Below, piece after piece: positions 53,707-64,000 of a stretch of 64,000 nt of DNA. The DNA is from Adineta vaga (lineage: Eukaryota > Rotifera). The position numbers were made by a program, and so were the translations under genes. Below the pieces are notes generated by a model. It did not search any database. It had not been told where the DNA came from and was given only the letters and a program-made list of their open reading frames with translations. Position 1 is the first letter of the stretch, and each line of letters opens with the position of its first letter. Location: positions 62,001-126,000 of the forward strand of contig CP075496.1 of assembly GCA_021613535.1 (NCBI GenBank), read 5' to 3'.

Positions 53707-56068
53707 ATGGTTGTAACATCATCAGTAAACAGAGACAATAATAATTTGGAAACGTTTTCTCTCGTATGGCTCGACACTTCAATAGAAGACTTAAAAGAAA
53801 ATGTTGATATTCAACTCCAACTTCGAGAATCAATTAATCAACTAAAAATATTGAACGGCGATACTCATGAATGCGAAAAATATATTGATTCAATTTCGGA
53901 ACAAGATCGTCTAGTTCTCATTGTTAATGATCGGTTCGGACGAGAAATAATTCCAAATATTCATACATTTAGGAAAATATCTGCTATTTATATCTATGAT
54001 AATGATAAAACCATTGACAAATCTTGGATAAAACAATTCAAAAAAGTAAGAAAAATATCTTCAAAACAAATTTTTTTCGATAAAAATTCTTCTAAACTAT
54101 TCAAAGATTTGAGAAATAGATGTTTTATATTATATCCTCTCTCTTATTTAATTCTAAACCTTTATCATTTCATGAAACTGAAAAGATTACGTGAGATAAT
54201 TTTAAGTCCAAATTGTTGAATTTTATTGCGTGAGAAATCTTATGATTGTCATTCTCACTTTCTATGAAGAAAACAAAATATTTTAAGAATACATTATCTT
54301 TCGATTTTGATTGTTAATTTTCTATATACTGAAAATTATCTTAAATTTTAACTCTATCAGAGAAAATTAGAATTAAGAAAGATAAGTTTTATTTCTATAG
54401 GTTAAAGGAATATTCGCAGAGTCAGACGAACTTATCAATAAAATTCGATTGGATCAAGAAAGTTGTCAACGGAATAAAGTGAATGAACCACTTACAGTTA
54501 ATATTTTGAATATGAATACAAACGAAGGTCTATCGACAAGTGGAATCAACGGACAATTTATTAATTCACAATTATTAATTGATTGTATTTTACGAATGAA
54601 ATTTAATTCAACTGATAAAGATAAATTAATTTCTCTTTGTAAACAACAATATGAAAATAATACTACTGTATTGAATTCTATTGATGAATTTGAACATAAT
54701 TATTTATCTGATCATGCTTTATCGTGGTATACAAGAGATACGTTTCTTTATCGAATGTTAAACAAAGCTCTTCGAGTACAAAATATTGAATGTTTATTTC
54801 TTTTTCGTTTCTTCATTCAAAATATTCAGCAGCAACTAGAACAAAATCAATATACATCAACAGTTCGTCTTTATCGTGGACAACGTATGTCAAATGATGA
54901 ATTATGTTTGATACGAAACGCTATTGGATAATTCATTTCTATAAATTCGTTTTTCTCGTCAAGTCTAAGTCGTAACTTAGCTCTTCTATATATTAGTAAC
55001 GGTGAAGTATTAGAAAATAATATTCAACGAGTCTTGTTCGAAATCGATGCTGATCCTCAACTTCATGATGTTAAACCCTTTGCTGATATCAATTCGTATA
55101 GTGCATTTCCAGACGAGGAAGAAGTACTTCTTATGTTGGGATCAATTTTTCGATTAGAAAATATTTCTATGAACGAGGAAGGAATTTGGATTATTCAAAT
55201 GACATTGTGTTCAGATAATGATAATCAACTGAAGCCAATATTTGATAATTTGAAAAAACAATATGGAGATGGAGAAACTGGTCTATTAGCATTTGGTAAT
55301 AGATTACACGACATGGGAAAGTTTGATGATGCCGACAAATATTATCATCGATTATTGAATGAACTTTCACCTGATGATCATCAAAATATTGCTACTTGTT
55401 ATCATGTATTAGGAATTGTGGCATTCGATCGTGGTGACTATGAGTTGAGTCTCGAATGGTATCATAAATCTCTAGAACTTAAAATAAGAACTTTTGGATT
55501 AAATGATCGTCTTGTTGGAAATAGTCATAATAGTATTGGAAATGTTCATCTGAGAAAAGGAGATTATGAGAAAGCACTAGAATCTTATCAAAGTGCACTA
55601 ATGATTTTTAGTCGAGTGTTCGGTGAGGATAGTCAACATGTTGCTACATGCTTTAATAATATGGGACATGTTTATATAGAACAGAAAGAATATCAAAAGG
55701 CTCTCGATTGTTATCAAAAAGATTTCAACATTTGTCAAAAACATCTACCCAATGATCATCATTATTTAGGTGAATCACACAACAATATTGGTGATGTTTA
55801 TGAACGTCTTGGTCAATATGATGTTGCTGTAGAACATTTTGATTTATCACTTGAAATTTATCAAAAATCACTTTCCACTCAACATCCCAATATTGATATA
55901 ACATTGGCGAATAAAGGTCTTGTTTATGAAAGGAAAAAAGAATGGCAAAATGCATTAATGTACCTTGAACAAGCCATTGCTATTCTTCGTACTTCACTAC
56001 CTACTACTCATCCAATGATAACAAGTGTAGAACAAGATATTCAACGTGTATCTACACAATTCTCATAA
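53707..56068 (+). pseudogene. ADP-ribosyltransferase-TPR protein with one in-frame stop
   Basis: Exon 1 is 53707-54045 and exon 2 is 54401-56068 (GTAAGA...CTATAG, phase 0). Exon 1 has the N-terminal domain common in bdelloid ART-TPR proteins (FSLVWLDTSIED, RLVLIVNDRFGREIIPNIH, SAIYIYDND). Exon 2 starts VKGIFAESDELINKI and continues through an R-S-E ADP-ribosyltransferase: VRLYRGQRMS, then ISINSFFSSSLSRN, then YSAFPDEEEVLLML (E-x-E). It ends in about five tetratricopeptide/kinesin-light-chain-like repeats (LGIVAFDRGDYELSLEWYHKSL, IGNVHLRKGDYEKALESY and others). A TAA at 54929-54931 separates the Arg motif from the Ser-Thr-Ser motif without shifting the frame. Everything else is intact, so this is either a fresh nonsense allele or a readthrough case. 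Confidence 0.8.
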
Positions 56069-57166
56069 TTATTTAAATCTATCCAATGCAATAGATTTGG
56101 ATTGTAGCAACTAAAACGATAAATTAAAATTTTAATTATGTCATTTTCTTACTTATTCTATTATAAATATAACACAAACTTCATGAAATAGTTGTGAATT
56201 TTCAACTGTTTTTTCAATAGAGAATATCTTTTAATGTCAAGATTCAAATTATATGTCACTCGGAAGACAAATCATCTATTTGCTTTAAAAGTGGTTGTAC
56301 TAGATACAGATTTTAATTCTTTCTTGAAAAATTTTATTTTCGAAGAAAAACATTAGAAGAATATCAAATCAATACACCCACACCCACCCACACCCAAAAC
56401 GAATTGTTTCTTCCTGTTCGATCTGTAAAACCAGTAATTTAGACCAATTGAGTAAGCGTTTAAAACAAGATAACTACATGCATTAAGAACTTTTTTAAAA
56501 ATTTAAATAAATACATCATCTTCCAAGATATTAGTGTTAACCTATGAAAATATACCATATGAATGTGGGTATACATCTTCTTAGTTTTCGCCTCCAATCA
56601 TATTCATATCCATATTCCACATCCTCATCTTCGCAATACACACGACAGATACTAAAAACAAAGAAGAAAGCATTTTTTTGTTACATTCTCTTGTGTATTA
56701 ATACGTAAATCGTTATCTTACATTATTTGTATTTTCGTAACGACGGCAATGATAACAAAGATCATTAAGATAAATTTTTTCAATCGAACGTGGAGAAAAA
56801 TATATTAATGATAAGTGATGACATATACAATACAAAATAAGATCTAAAAAGAGTTGATTTCTAATTAAATCTACGAGATATAGATATTTTGTATCTCATC
56901 AATATTTTATCTTATCAAACATTGTGTAAATAATACGATGATAATGATTTCATTCATTTGTCAATGAATAAGAGAAGAACAAATATACATATTTGAATTC
57001 CATTACATTGTCAGAAGAGATTACATGATGAATAGTTTATATTTTTTTCAACTTTTACTTCTAAATCAATTGTATAAATTTGTAAAAACAAAAAAAAAAG
57101 AAATTTTGCTTGTTTAATTTATAATAAAGTGAAAAACGAAAAACAAAAACCGATTGAATCAAGCAC
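56069..57166. other. Intergenic with a short CCCACA run (56375-56395)
   Basis: CACCCACACCCACCCACACCC stands alone, without a G-arm nearby. No gene. Confidence 0.5.
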
Positions 57167-57609
57167 ATCTATAAACTTCCTTTCCAACAGCTTTTCCACA
57201 ACCACCTGCATCAGATTTATAAACTGTTTTTGAACCTGATATTGTTTTTCCACAGCCTAAAGAAAAAAAAAACTCATCATCTATAAACAAACATCAAATA
57301 TTCTTTTCTTATAACCTGTTGCAGCGTAATTTTTAACCATATCTCTACAAGCATTTTCACAATTAGCCATAGCCGGATCATTACATGAACAAAACATACA
57401 ACTTGAAATTTTCCATGTATGAAATGGAAAATGAACTGTATCAGATACAGCTTTACATTCACATCTTATATTAAATTTAAAAAAAAAATAATGAAATTTT
57501 CTTAAAATAACAAATGAAATTAATTTTACTTTCGTCGTATTCCACCAAGAAAACCTTGAGTTTGAATAAAAATAGCGAAAAGAATAGTTATTAATACGAT
57601 ATATTTCAT
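57167..57609 (-). CDS. Small secreted cysteine-rich protein, three exons
   Basis: Exon 1 (57609 to about 57529) encodes a signal peptide MKYIVLITILFAIFIQTQG plus FLGGIRR. Exon 2 (about 57464-57316) reads CECKAVSDTVHFPFHTWK, CMFCSCNDPAMANCENACRDM. Exon 3 (57256-57167) reads CGKTISGSK and GGCGKAVGKEVYRCA, then TGA. Ten cysteines in about 85 mature residues suggest a disulfide-rich extracellular peptide; I recognise no family. With the obvious GT/AG sites the exon 1 to exon 2 junction is out of phase, so the first splice site is misplaced or there is a 1-bp lesion. Confidence 0.55.
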
Positions 57610-57939
57610 CTTAGTACGTTTTTATTTTACAATGATATATGTATAGATTCTATTTAGAGACAAAGATATTTATACAAAAGAATAACGATATTCTTATCTT
57701 TCTTATACACATTTATTCAAACATGACAAGTACTCGATCAGAATGATAACATATTCTTTTGCATTTCTATATACAAATCGACAAATGTTTAATAGCATAT
57801 CTTTCTTTTTCTTCTTCATTTTATCAGTTCTATCGTTAATAGACAAAAATAAACTCTTTATATTTATTCCTATTTGTTATTATTTTTCTTTTCATTAAAT
57901 GAGATTTATCTCTTTAGATATTTCACATCTTTTATATCT

Positions 57940-58250
57940 TTATTTACTTCATCTAAACATAATTCAATCGTTTACACAATCACTAACATAAAGATTTTCT
58001 TCAACATTTAAATGATAAACATGTGGGAACATTCAACTGATTTGAGTTATTTCCAGATTCATATCCATCAATAACAATTTCACTTTTTTTTACATTCTTC
58101 ATATTATAGGACACTACTTGATGATTTCCAAAATCTGTTACATAAATTGATTAATAATCATCATCAACAAATAAATACATAGGTCCACTAAGTTGATTGA
58201 ATCGATATCCTTTTCCATTTTCTTCAGCAACAATTATTCAATTTTATTTT
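57940..58250 (-). pseudogene. NHL-repeat protein fragment
   Basis: The minus-strand frame reads VAEENGKGYRFNQLSGPMYL, FVDDDY, stop, SIYVTDFGNHQVVSY, then IVIDGYESGNNSNQLNVPT and, after a frame change, NLYVSDCVND. The repeat (NQLxxPxxLFVDxxxxxYVxDxxNHxV) is that of NHL beta-propellers, abundant in bdelloids. At least two stops; both ends are missing. Confidence 0.6.
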
Positions 58251-58780
58251 CATTGGATTTCGTTCTATGTAAAAATATTTAATTAACATTTTATAATGAA
58301 ATATATAACAATAGAATTAATTGTAAAATAACAATATATATAATTCATTTTCTTTTCTCGTTTAAATAGAATATTTTTAAAGAGTAATATATGATCAATC
58401 GAAAAAACAACCGCACCTTTCTCAATTTTACAAACATCATGAAAGAAATAAGAAAAAAAACATTTTTTTAACTTTTTATTTGTATAAAAACAAACAAAAG
58501 TTGTTGAGAAAAGATTTTTTTCACTTTGAATCAATAATAATGATAGATTTATTCTTTAAATGAAAAGAGAATTTGTCGATAAAACAAATATTTACCAAGG
58601 AAGAAGAAAAAATGAGTCATTTTTATATTGTTTCATATGACGTAAAGAAAAAAAAAGAAAATTTATGATCGTATTCGAAGCAACACCATTTTGCCAGATA
58701 AGCAATCTTCTTTTCCTATTAATCGAATATTTGTTATTATATTTCAGTACTTTCATTGTATTTTATATTGAAAATTGTTG
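58251..58780. other. Intergenic / promoter region of the RING-CH gene
   Basis: AT-rich, no gene. A TTATATTTCAG at 58737-58747 could be an acceptor for a non-coding first exon. Confidence 0.4.
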
Positions 58781-59497
58781 ATGACAAGTGAATTGAAAGA
58801 ATGTCGTATATGTTATGAAGATAAGACGTTCGATGATCTTATAAATCCGTGTTTATGTGATGGTGCTTTGGCTTTTGTTCATCGAAAATGTTTAAATGAA
58901 TGGCGATTACAAAATATAAACGAAAATAATTTAAAATTTTGTGAAATATGTCATTTCAAATATATTATTGAAACTGTTGTTAATGATTCAAAAGTGAAAA
59001 GAATTCAACTTTTCAAATATTATTTTTTCTTTATTTTTTATTTTATAATATATTTTATGTTAATTCAATATATTATTTTCATCTTAGCGATAATATTGAA
59101 AACTATCGATACGGATTGTGGAAAGATTAAAAATCTATTTTCAACATCAATCGATGGTTTTTTTATTTATTATTTAAATGCATTTATTCTATTATTACCT
59201 ATAACTTCTATTATTGCTTCATTTATATTCTTCTCTCAAACCAATAATCATAATAATAACAATCAAAGAGTTTTACAAAATAGTACAATAATTGATCTAG
59301 TCATTGTTATTATTATTTGGATATTAGTTGGTTTGATTTTGGTATTATTCAGTAGTGTAATCATATTGAAGAAAATAATGAATTTTCATGTTGATAAATT
59401 ATCATTACGACAAGAAAAGAATATATATCAGATAAAAGATTTTCAAAAGAGAAGAAATGAATTAGTAAAATATAAAAAATCTTTTTTATATTTATAA
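58781..59497 (+). CDS. MARCH-type RING-CH E3 ubiquitin ligase, membrane-bound, 238 aa
   Basis: From ATG 58781. The N-terminal RING-CH (C4HC3) finger is complete: CRIC, then CLCDG, FVHRKCLNEW and FCEIC within residues 8-60. Four hydrophobic helices follow (YYFFFIFYFIIYFMLIQYII around 78-105, FIYYLNAFILLLPITSIIASF, and DLVIVIIIWILVGLILVLFSSVI). A basic tail with a coiled-coil look closes the protein. MARCH proteins transfer ubiquitin from E2 enzymes to other membrane proteins and drive their endocytosis or sorting. Unlike two-helix MARCH proteins, this one appears to have four helices. Intact; single exon. Confidence 0.85.
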   Translation: MTSELKECRICYEDKTFDDLINPCLCDGALAFVHRKCLNEWRLQNINENNLKFCEICHFKYIIETVVNDSKVKRIQLFKYYFFFIFYFIIYFMLIQYIIFILAIILKTIDTDCGKIKNLFSTSIDGFFIYYLNAFILLLPITSIIASFIFFSQTNNHNNNNQRVLQNSTIIDLVIVIIIWILVGLILVLFSSVIILKKIMNFHVDKLSLRQEKNIYQIKDFQKRRNELVKYKKSFLYL

Positions 59498-60143
59498 AAT
59501 TGTTGATAAATGAAAATAAACTTTTTCATATTTTCTTATATTTTAATCGACTATTATTATACTGGAGATTTCTTTTAAATCAAAACATTATCTATATGTA
59601 TTCAAATTTTGTCGAACTGATTCCGGAATATGCAACATCGCGGAATAGGATGACTGCTCGAAAATATCCACAAAAATTGACGATAATTTATTTCTGTTCG
59701 ATAAAGACAATTTATAGTTAAAATAAATAAGAAAAGATAATATTTTTTATTGAAATTTAAAAGTTTGAAAAAACGAAACACTCTGCATAATAGGTTTTTA
59801 AGCATAAAAACGAAAAAAAATCGACTAAGGAAAAATGACAAATAAACAAAGTAAACGGAAAAGAAAAAGAAAGATCAAAGGGAGGATCTAAATGGAAAAA
59901 CAATGAAAAGATGGTTGAAGGGGTAGACTGTTTGAAAGGATAATCAGTGTTCAATGGATAGATGTAATAACTATTAGTGGAACATCTAATTAATCGAACT
60001 TTATATGAATAAGTGGTTTTATTAAAAGGAAACCGACCAATATTGGATAATGGTTTTGCTTTAAGTTTTAATTAATAAATAATAAATAATAATTGTGATT
60101 AACGACTATGTACTAATCGTCGTCGTAAATTGCCTGCATTTCG
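59498..60143. other. Intergenic, no recognisable gene
   Basis: Only short open frames in A/T-rich DNA between convergent genes. Confidence 0.4.
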
Positions 60144-60197
60144 TGAGGGTAAGGGTGGGTGAGAGAGAAGAAGAGGTACCCCCCTCACGCACACCCT
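60144..60197. repeat. Telomere-like palindrome 6 (degenerate)
   Basis: G-arm GAGGGTAAGGGTGGGTGAGAG (60144-60164) and C-arm CCCCCCTCACGCACACCC (60180-60197). It lies directly behind the stop codon of the carbohydrate-binding exon. Confidence 0.65.
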
Positions 60198-60200
60198 TTT

Positions 60201-60725
60201 TTTAATCCACTACAATAGAAGATAAATGAACGTTCGAACGACCACCATTTGCTGTTGACGTATATTCAACACCTATTTCTTGAACATTAGTAGAATTTTC
60301 TGATGGACTTTGATTTAAAACAAGTACAAGTGTTGTTGCATTATTATTGTTTAATTCAACTGGTCCAGAACCATACCATTCCCAGCTTGGTCCTGTTTTT
60401 ATATAAAGTTTTGCCGATATTTTAGCATTATTATCAGAGTTCCATGGAAGACGACATACTTGAGCAGTTAACCGTTTACGCCCGCTAACGTTCAAAACTG
60501 ATTTTTTTCGAGTAAAAAGGTAATAATGACTATTTGCAGTTAGTTGTATATCAGCTTTAAGAGCATCTTCTGGTTTAATAACAAATTCGTCTGTTGACCG
60601 CAGATCACGAACTATATTACAGTATTTCTTTTCAACAACACCAGAAGAAAAATAGGAAGCATTTGGTGTACCACCTAAAGTAATATTATAACGATAAATG
60701 ATTCGTTGATTTTGTGAAACACGAT
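60201..60725 (-). CDS. Carbohydrate-binding beta-sandwich domain, last exon of a secreted enzyme
   Basis: The exon opens after a CTTTCAG acceptor (60728-60726) and ends with TAA at 60203-60201. It reads RIIYRYNITLGGTPNASYFS, then ISAKLYIKTGPSWEWYGSGP, TTLVLVLNQSPSENSTNVQE and IGVEYTSTANGGRSNVHLS. The pattern A-KLYIKTG-xWxWxxxG...L.L...VxEIGVxF...G...VYxxSxxV is that of CBM modules at the C-terminus of mannanases and other glycan hydrolases. Several N-x-S/T sites fit secretion. Catalytic exons, expected at 60.8 kb and above, were not recognised, so the gene may be incomplete. Confidence 0.55.
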
Positions 60726-61717
60726 CTGAAAGAGAGTGTTGAAGTGTTTATAAGTAGAAATTTGCACGCATCCCCCGCAGACGGTAACAGAGGGATCAGA
60801 ATGGTCAAAATAGCATCACAAACCGTAACAGATATACGTTAGCATAAGATCACAGGTCTCCGCCGGGCCGATGGAAAACAGATAAGAACGCGTGCCAATA
60901 ATTTGCCTCCTCGTGGGATAGTATTATTCCAACCCACGAAGAGCCTTGATATCAACTCATAACGAGAGTGTTAATGTTGAGTAAACTTTTCAGATTCACC
61001 GAGGGAATGATACTCTTTAAAATATTCAGTATATGCAAATGAAAGCAACTTTCGTTTTCTTTGTTCAAAATAATCGAAAGGATTTATTTCAATCTTTATT
61101 CGACTCGAGATGTAAAGTCGAAACAAAAGAACATATACTTATGAACGATTTAGAATATTCTAAGGAGATCTGACGCTCTTAAAGTTACTCTTCTGATGCA
61201 AAATATGTATCTACTAAGTAACTCCTATAAAAAAAACTGTATAGCTGACGATGATAAATATAGATAATATGGGATAAGTTAGTAGTTTTGATGGATCCGG
61301 AACTATGATAAAGGGGCGCTACAAGAAAAATCTGTGGCCAGTCATCGAACACTATGTTAGTTTAAACTATTTGTCATACTTTTTCTTCGGATCTCTTTCA
61401 GGCACCTTTGGAGTTCTTGTGATACATTGCTACACTGAGTACGATTCCGCTCAAGGGGTCCTGCTGTCTTGATGTCCTGTTCTACGCTCGTTACCCATGA
61501 ACGTATTATTAAACTAATAACTAAAGATTTTTATATATTCTTTTGTATAAAAAATGAAAGGGACTTCGGAATCTCTCAATAAGACTTTCACCAATAGCCA
61601 AATTTCACTGTACTTCCGCCGTTAGCGTGAGTCTTATTGGCGGACATCCCACCACTCAGATAAAAATCAATATTGTGAACTGATTGTTATTTTTCATATT
61701 GATATGAGACAAATTAG
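60726..61717. other. Non-coding stretch with no assigned exon
   Basis: 60760-60960 is GC-richer than its surroundings and contains a CGTGGGATAG...TTCCAACCCACG inverted pair (60914-60941), a possible short relative of the telomere-like palindromes. No open frame of note. Confidence 0.4.
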
Positions 61718-62482
61718 TTATAAAATAGTTAATAAACTAATATACAGTGTTATAGTCAAAGGCCCAAAGAATGATTCATATTGTCGTATAAAATATCCTG
61801 CTGCTGTCGTGTAGGACAGAAAAAGTTGGTCTGTACTCACCTCTGACACAAAAAATATTAATATTCCAATTACAATACACAATAATAGTTCCAATAATAA
61901 TCGCCAGTTTCGAAACACTGTTAATGGACATGAGCTTTGTTTTGTATTTGTTCTTGGAGAATTTTCATGGTCACAAATATGTCCTTGATTAAGAGAACCT
62001 AAATCACATTTTCAATAGAATCGCCATAGAAAATCATTGCGACTTACAAGACTGTAATTTCAATTTATCCTCTTGATCATCAGAAATTTCATTGATCATA
62101 TCATACGTGGCATTATCATAGATATATCACGAACTGATTGATTAAGTTCTTTTGATTCAATTCGTCTTAAATGTCCTATATCAACAAATAAAAATAATAG
62201 TTTTGTAACAAAACTTTAAAAAAACCTTTGAGTAATTCGACAGCATTCATACAATGAATGAATTTGATCAAATGCATCAATTAAAAATGTTAAATCCTTT
62301 TCACTAATTCTTCTTTCTTCTATAAGTCTTTCCATAATATTAAGTGTACCTGTAAGCGATGGATCATCTCGAAATCTTCGTGGAACAACACCACCAAGAT
62401 AAAAATGTAAACGTGATCGATCTTCATTACTAAGATGATCTTGAATATCCAATAAAATAACACGTAAACGTTGAGTATCCAT
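61718..62482 (-). pseudogene. DED-domain adaptor with a C-terminal membrane segment, frame-damaged
   Basis: From ATG 62482 the first exon encodes a death-effector-like domain: MDTQRLRVILLDIQDHLSNE, DRSRLHFYLGGVVPRRFRDD, GTLNIMERLIEERRISEKDL, LIDAFDQI. Later pieces read HLRRIESKELNQSVRDIS, then in another frame TYDMINEISDDQEDKL. After a 49-bp intron (GTAAGT...TTTAG) comes CSLNQGHICDHENSPRT and a membrane helix (LLLELLLCIVIGILIFFVS) plus tail, stop at 61718. Frame breaks lie near 62220 (a run of seven T on the coding strand) and 62110. DED proteins assemble caspase-activating or immune signalling complexes; a membrane anchor is uncommon. Mis-splicing cannot be excluded. Confidence 0.55.
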
Positions 62483-62635
62483 TATTTATTATTTATTCCA
62501 CGAAGAAAATTGTATGATTAATAAGAATATCTGCTAAGAAGAAAAAAATAGTGAATAATCAATTTGAATCTTGCCTTAAGCGATAAATTTATCGTTTTGT
62601 GGGATTTCATTTTTTCCTTTCTCTCATGTAGAGTA

Positions 62636-62820
62636 TGGGAAAAATTGTCAAGTATGGAATATCACCACTTATTATACAATCACACAGTCGGTCTTGTCGA
62701 TACTTTTCTTCTACTTTATTCTATGAGAAAAATCTGTCCTTTCTCACATCTTCAGACTATAGATTTATCTATTGTAAATTACGAAGGATTGACATTCAGA
62801 GAGCTGATTCGAAAAAATGA
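62636..62820 (+). pseudogene. Possible exon remnant cut by palindrome 7
   Basis: After CTCATGTAG a frame reads VWEKLSSMEYHHLLYNHTVG, then IDLSIVNYEGLTFRELIRKN and runs straight into the GTGGGTGTGGG arm. It has ordinary protein composition but no motif I recognise. Weak evidence. Confidence 0.25.
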
Positions 62821-62884
62821 CGTGGGTGTGGGTGTGGGTGTGAGTATGAAAGAACAGTAGATACCCACACCCACCTACACCCTC
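62821..62884. repeat. Telomere-like palindrome 7 at a GPCR break
   Basis: G-arm CGTGGGTGTGGGTGTGGGTG (62821-62840), a 22-bp spacer, then C-arm ACCCACACCCACCTACACCC (62863-62882). The GPCR pseudogene begins 5 bp later in mid-sequence. Confidence 0.85.
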
Positions 62885-62888
62885 GACT

Positions 62889-63550
62889 TCGAATGCTGAT
62901 TTAGGAAATACAAGTCAATTTCTTTGTAAACTTCGTATCCTTGTTTTTTTCAATACATTAACCATAGCTTTTTGACTTATTACATTAGCTACTCTTGATT
63001 GCATGGTGTTCTTCTAACAGGAATATTAATTATCGAAATCGAAGTACATTGAAAAATGCACAATGTGGTATTATTCTCATTGTGTTTATGTCAATTCTTA
63101 TACAAATTCAACAGATCTTCTATTATGAAGCCAATCTTACATATACTCCATTGAAATGTTATTCAAAAACGGTAACACGTGGTATTCTATCAGATTTATC
63201 CTTGATTATGATTACTGTCCTAATTCCATTATCATTTATGTTTATCTTTGATCGAATGATTATTTTAAATATACACCACACACAATCACGTTTAGAAGCC
63301 ACACAGCTATGACAATGTCGGATAGTAATGGAACTCTAAATCCCATTTTTGTCGATATTAGACATTTCAAACAACAACGCAAAACTGATAAACGATTATT
63401 CAACATTACAAAATACGATTGAAATTTTAACTTTCGATTTATTTCTTCTTTTTATAAATTGTTGTTTCGGGAATGCCATTCTATATTTATAGATTACCTG
63501 GAAGAAAAGCATTTGGAAAAGCATCGTTAAATCTGTTTCATAGAAAATAA
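62889..63550 (+). pseudogene. Rhodopsin-like GPCR, N-terminally truncated at palindrome 7
   Basis: The first readable residues, NADLGNTSQFLCKLRIL, are the loop and Cys before TM3, so TM1 and TM2 are missing. TM3 continues VFFNTLTIAF, a TGA, LITLATLD. After a frame change, YRNRSTLKNAQ and GIILIVFMSILIQIQQIF form TM4, and ILSDLSLIMITVLIPLSFMFIF forms TM5. HFKQQRKTDKRLF is loop 3 and FYIYRLPGRKAFGKA is the TM7 end, with TAA at 63548. The order matches bdelloid family-A receptors. At least three lesions, plus the 5' loss. Confidence 0.75.
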
Positions 63551-64000
63551 ACATTATTGCCGCTCATAATCTCTTTATTTGGATAGAGAATAATAATCCT
63601 ACGGAAATAGAATGAAAGCTATGAAAGAGAAAATAAATTAAAAAGACGTAATTTCTTAAGATAAAATGTTTAGAGTGTATCGTGTGTCTGACATAAACAG
63701 AACTGATATATAATATTTTGATAGATGAAAGTGTTTTAGTCTATTTCCAGATTATCATTTGATAGACGAATAATATATAAACTAATTAAAATCAACGAAT
63801 TTGTATGTTAAAGATCATTTGTATTGAACTGAATATGTATCGAAGTCTTACTTGTACATGGTAATAATCAATTATATCTGAATATTTTCGAACAGATGAT
63901 GAAAAAAAGCCTTTCAATTAAAATTTATTGTATATTATTACGAAGTTTAAAAAAAAGTTATTTTTAAAATATATCGATGAATTGAAATATTCTGCGGAGT
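63551..64000. other. Intergenic, no recognisable gene
   Basis: AT-rich to the window edge, nothing recognised. Confidence 0.4.

Noticed and set aside
1-64000. CRISPR arrays, operons, bacterial promoters
   Set aside because: Spliced genes, tRNA layout and retroelements show eukaryotic DNA; no spacer-repeat array is present.

Overview
Organism. The window looks like nuclear DNA of a bdelloid rotifer (an Adineta- or Rotaria-like animal). It is AT-rich, host introns are very short (45-100 bp), and the bdelloid telomere motif TGTGGG/CCCACA recurs internally. It carries an Athena-type Penelope-like retroelement, and its host genes come from families expanded in bdelloids: rhodopsin-like and LDLa/EGF receptors, ADP-ribosyltransferases fused to ankyrin or TPR repeats, pentapeptide and NHL repeat proteins. 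Genus is inference; the families and motifs are read from the sequence.

Layout. 0-2.1 kb: end of an unknown gene, a broken kiwellin-like gene, a telomere-like palindrome and two hammerhead ribozymes. 2.1-5.8 kb: a ZMYM1-like hAT transposon next to a relic of another hAT. 9.97-15.08 kb: an apparently intact five-kb hAT transposon with an exact 8-bp target duplication. 15.5-19 kb: an ankyrin-ADP-ribosyltransferase gene, a truncated carbohydrate-enzyme exon and a truncated LINE joined through telomere-like palindromes. 19.7-21 kb: a dead mariner. 21.8-31.1 kb: a GPCR, an Athena element with a hammerhead ribozyme, and a 1553-residue LDLa/EGF/7TM receptor. 31.3-35 kb: an internally deleted hAT, an ISXO2-like relic and more ribozyme remnants. 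35-42.7 kb: a hAT split by a complete young Ty3/gypsy element with identical LTRs. 43-48 kb: a pentapeptide-repeat gene split by a GIY-YIG Penelope-like element that lacks a reverse transcriptase core. 49-64 kb: a host-gene region with a GPCR, a WAP-like exon, tRNA-Arg(CCT), an ART-TPR gene with one in-frame stop, a small secreted cysteine-rich gene, an NHL relic, a RING-CH ligase, a carbohydrate-binding exon, a DED-transmembrane pseudogene and a GPCR truncated at a telomere-like palindrome.

How it fits together. This is an accessory, probably subtelomeric-type region shaped by transposition and repair. The most interesting recurrent signal is a set of short inverted telomere-motif pairs. They are always ordered G-rich arm then C-rich arm, the orientation expected of head-to-head telomere joins, and several sit exactly where a gene is cut off. 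A second signal is hammerhead ribozymes followed within about 10-15 nt of the cleavage site by C-strand telomere repeats.
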